Assembly: GCA_022575985.1 (NCBI GenBank)
Contig: JAKSXM010000279.1
Span: 682,001-746,000 of the forward strand
Length of the DNA stretch: 64,000 nucleotides
DNA from: Anagrus nilaparvatae
Lineage: Eukaryota > Arthropoda > Insecta > Hymenoptera > Mymaridae
Direction of reading: 5' to 3'
Shown: piece by piece, positions 63,912-64,000 of the stretch
Layout of the letters: each line of letters starts with the position of its first letter
Numbering within the stretch: position 1 is the stretch's first letter
Notes under the pieces: generated by a model
Seen by the model: only the letters and a program-made list of their open reading frames with translations
Told to the model about the DNA's origin: nothing
The model's database searches: none
Translations under genes and position numbers: made by a program

Positions 63912-64000
63912 CTCCAGTCAAATCACATGGGGTGGGGGGGGGTAGATTTGGTCTACTATAGGTTTTGCCCGATTTAAGGGTCAAGCCCCAATTGCGCATA
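63912..64000. mobile_element. second foldback element, cut by the window edge
   Basis: CTCCAGTCAAATCACATGGG after a TA (63910-63911) matches the left end of the 7861-9623 element, followed by a G run and TATAGGTTTTGCCC. Only 89 bases are visible. Confidence 0.75.

Overview
The window is AT-rich (poly-A/T tracts everywhere) nuclear DNA of an insect: spliced genes with GT-AG introns, long repeat-filled gaps, and two sugar-clade gustatory receptors. The base composition and the two-member sugar-receptor set suggest a hymenopteran, perhaps a braconid parasitoid; that placement is inference, not read directly. No bacterial features, rRNA, tRNA or CRISPR array were found.

Three complete genes can be built exon by exon with consistent splice phases. 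(1) 26096-33480 (+) is a two-exon cAMP-dependent protein kinase inhibitor (PKI), 108 aa, with a full pseudosubstrate sequence and a 7.1-kb intron. (2) 46647-52990 (+) is a ten-exon sugar gustatory receptor of the Gr5a/Gr64 family, 465 aa. (3) 57273-63095 (-) is a nine-exon receptor of the same family, 478 aa. The two receptors converge tail to tail across 4.3 kb and share their 3' exon layout and the TYhhhhhQF motif. Sugar receptors of this clade generally work as heteromers in gustatory neurons, so the pair may be co-expressed subunits. A fourth gene is suggested by one well-formed exon at 10574-10854 (+): strong acceptor, start codon, signal peptide and donor. It ends in an R-L-C-G-P stretch that could open an insulin/relaxin-type B chain, but no partner exon was found.

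Layout: 1-10.5 kb is mostly repeats, including the C-terminal remnant of a Tigger/pogo transposase with its 3' inverted repeat (5689-6264) and a 1.76-kb foldback element (7861-9623). 10.6-26 kb holds the orphan secreted-protein exon, several MITEs and a 1-kb near-perfect inverted repeat (23261-24260). 26-33.5 kb is PKI. 33.5-46.6 kb is repeat-rich and gene-free, with a 679-bp hAT-like element. 46.6-63.1 kb is the receptor pair, with mobile elements in its introns and in the gap. The last 89 bases begin a second copy of the foldback element.

The strongest non-gene signal is the density of inverted-repeat, non-autonomous elements in at least eight sequence families. Several have exact TA duplications, one has an exact 8-bp hAT-type duplication, and one is nested inside another at a reconstructable TA site.
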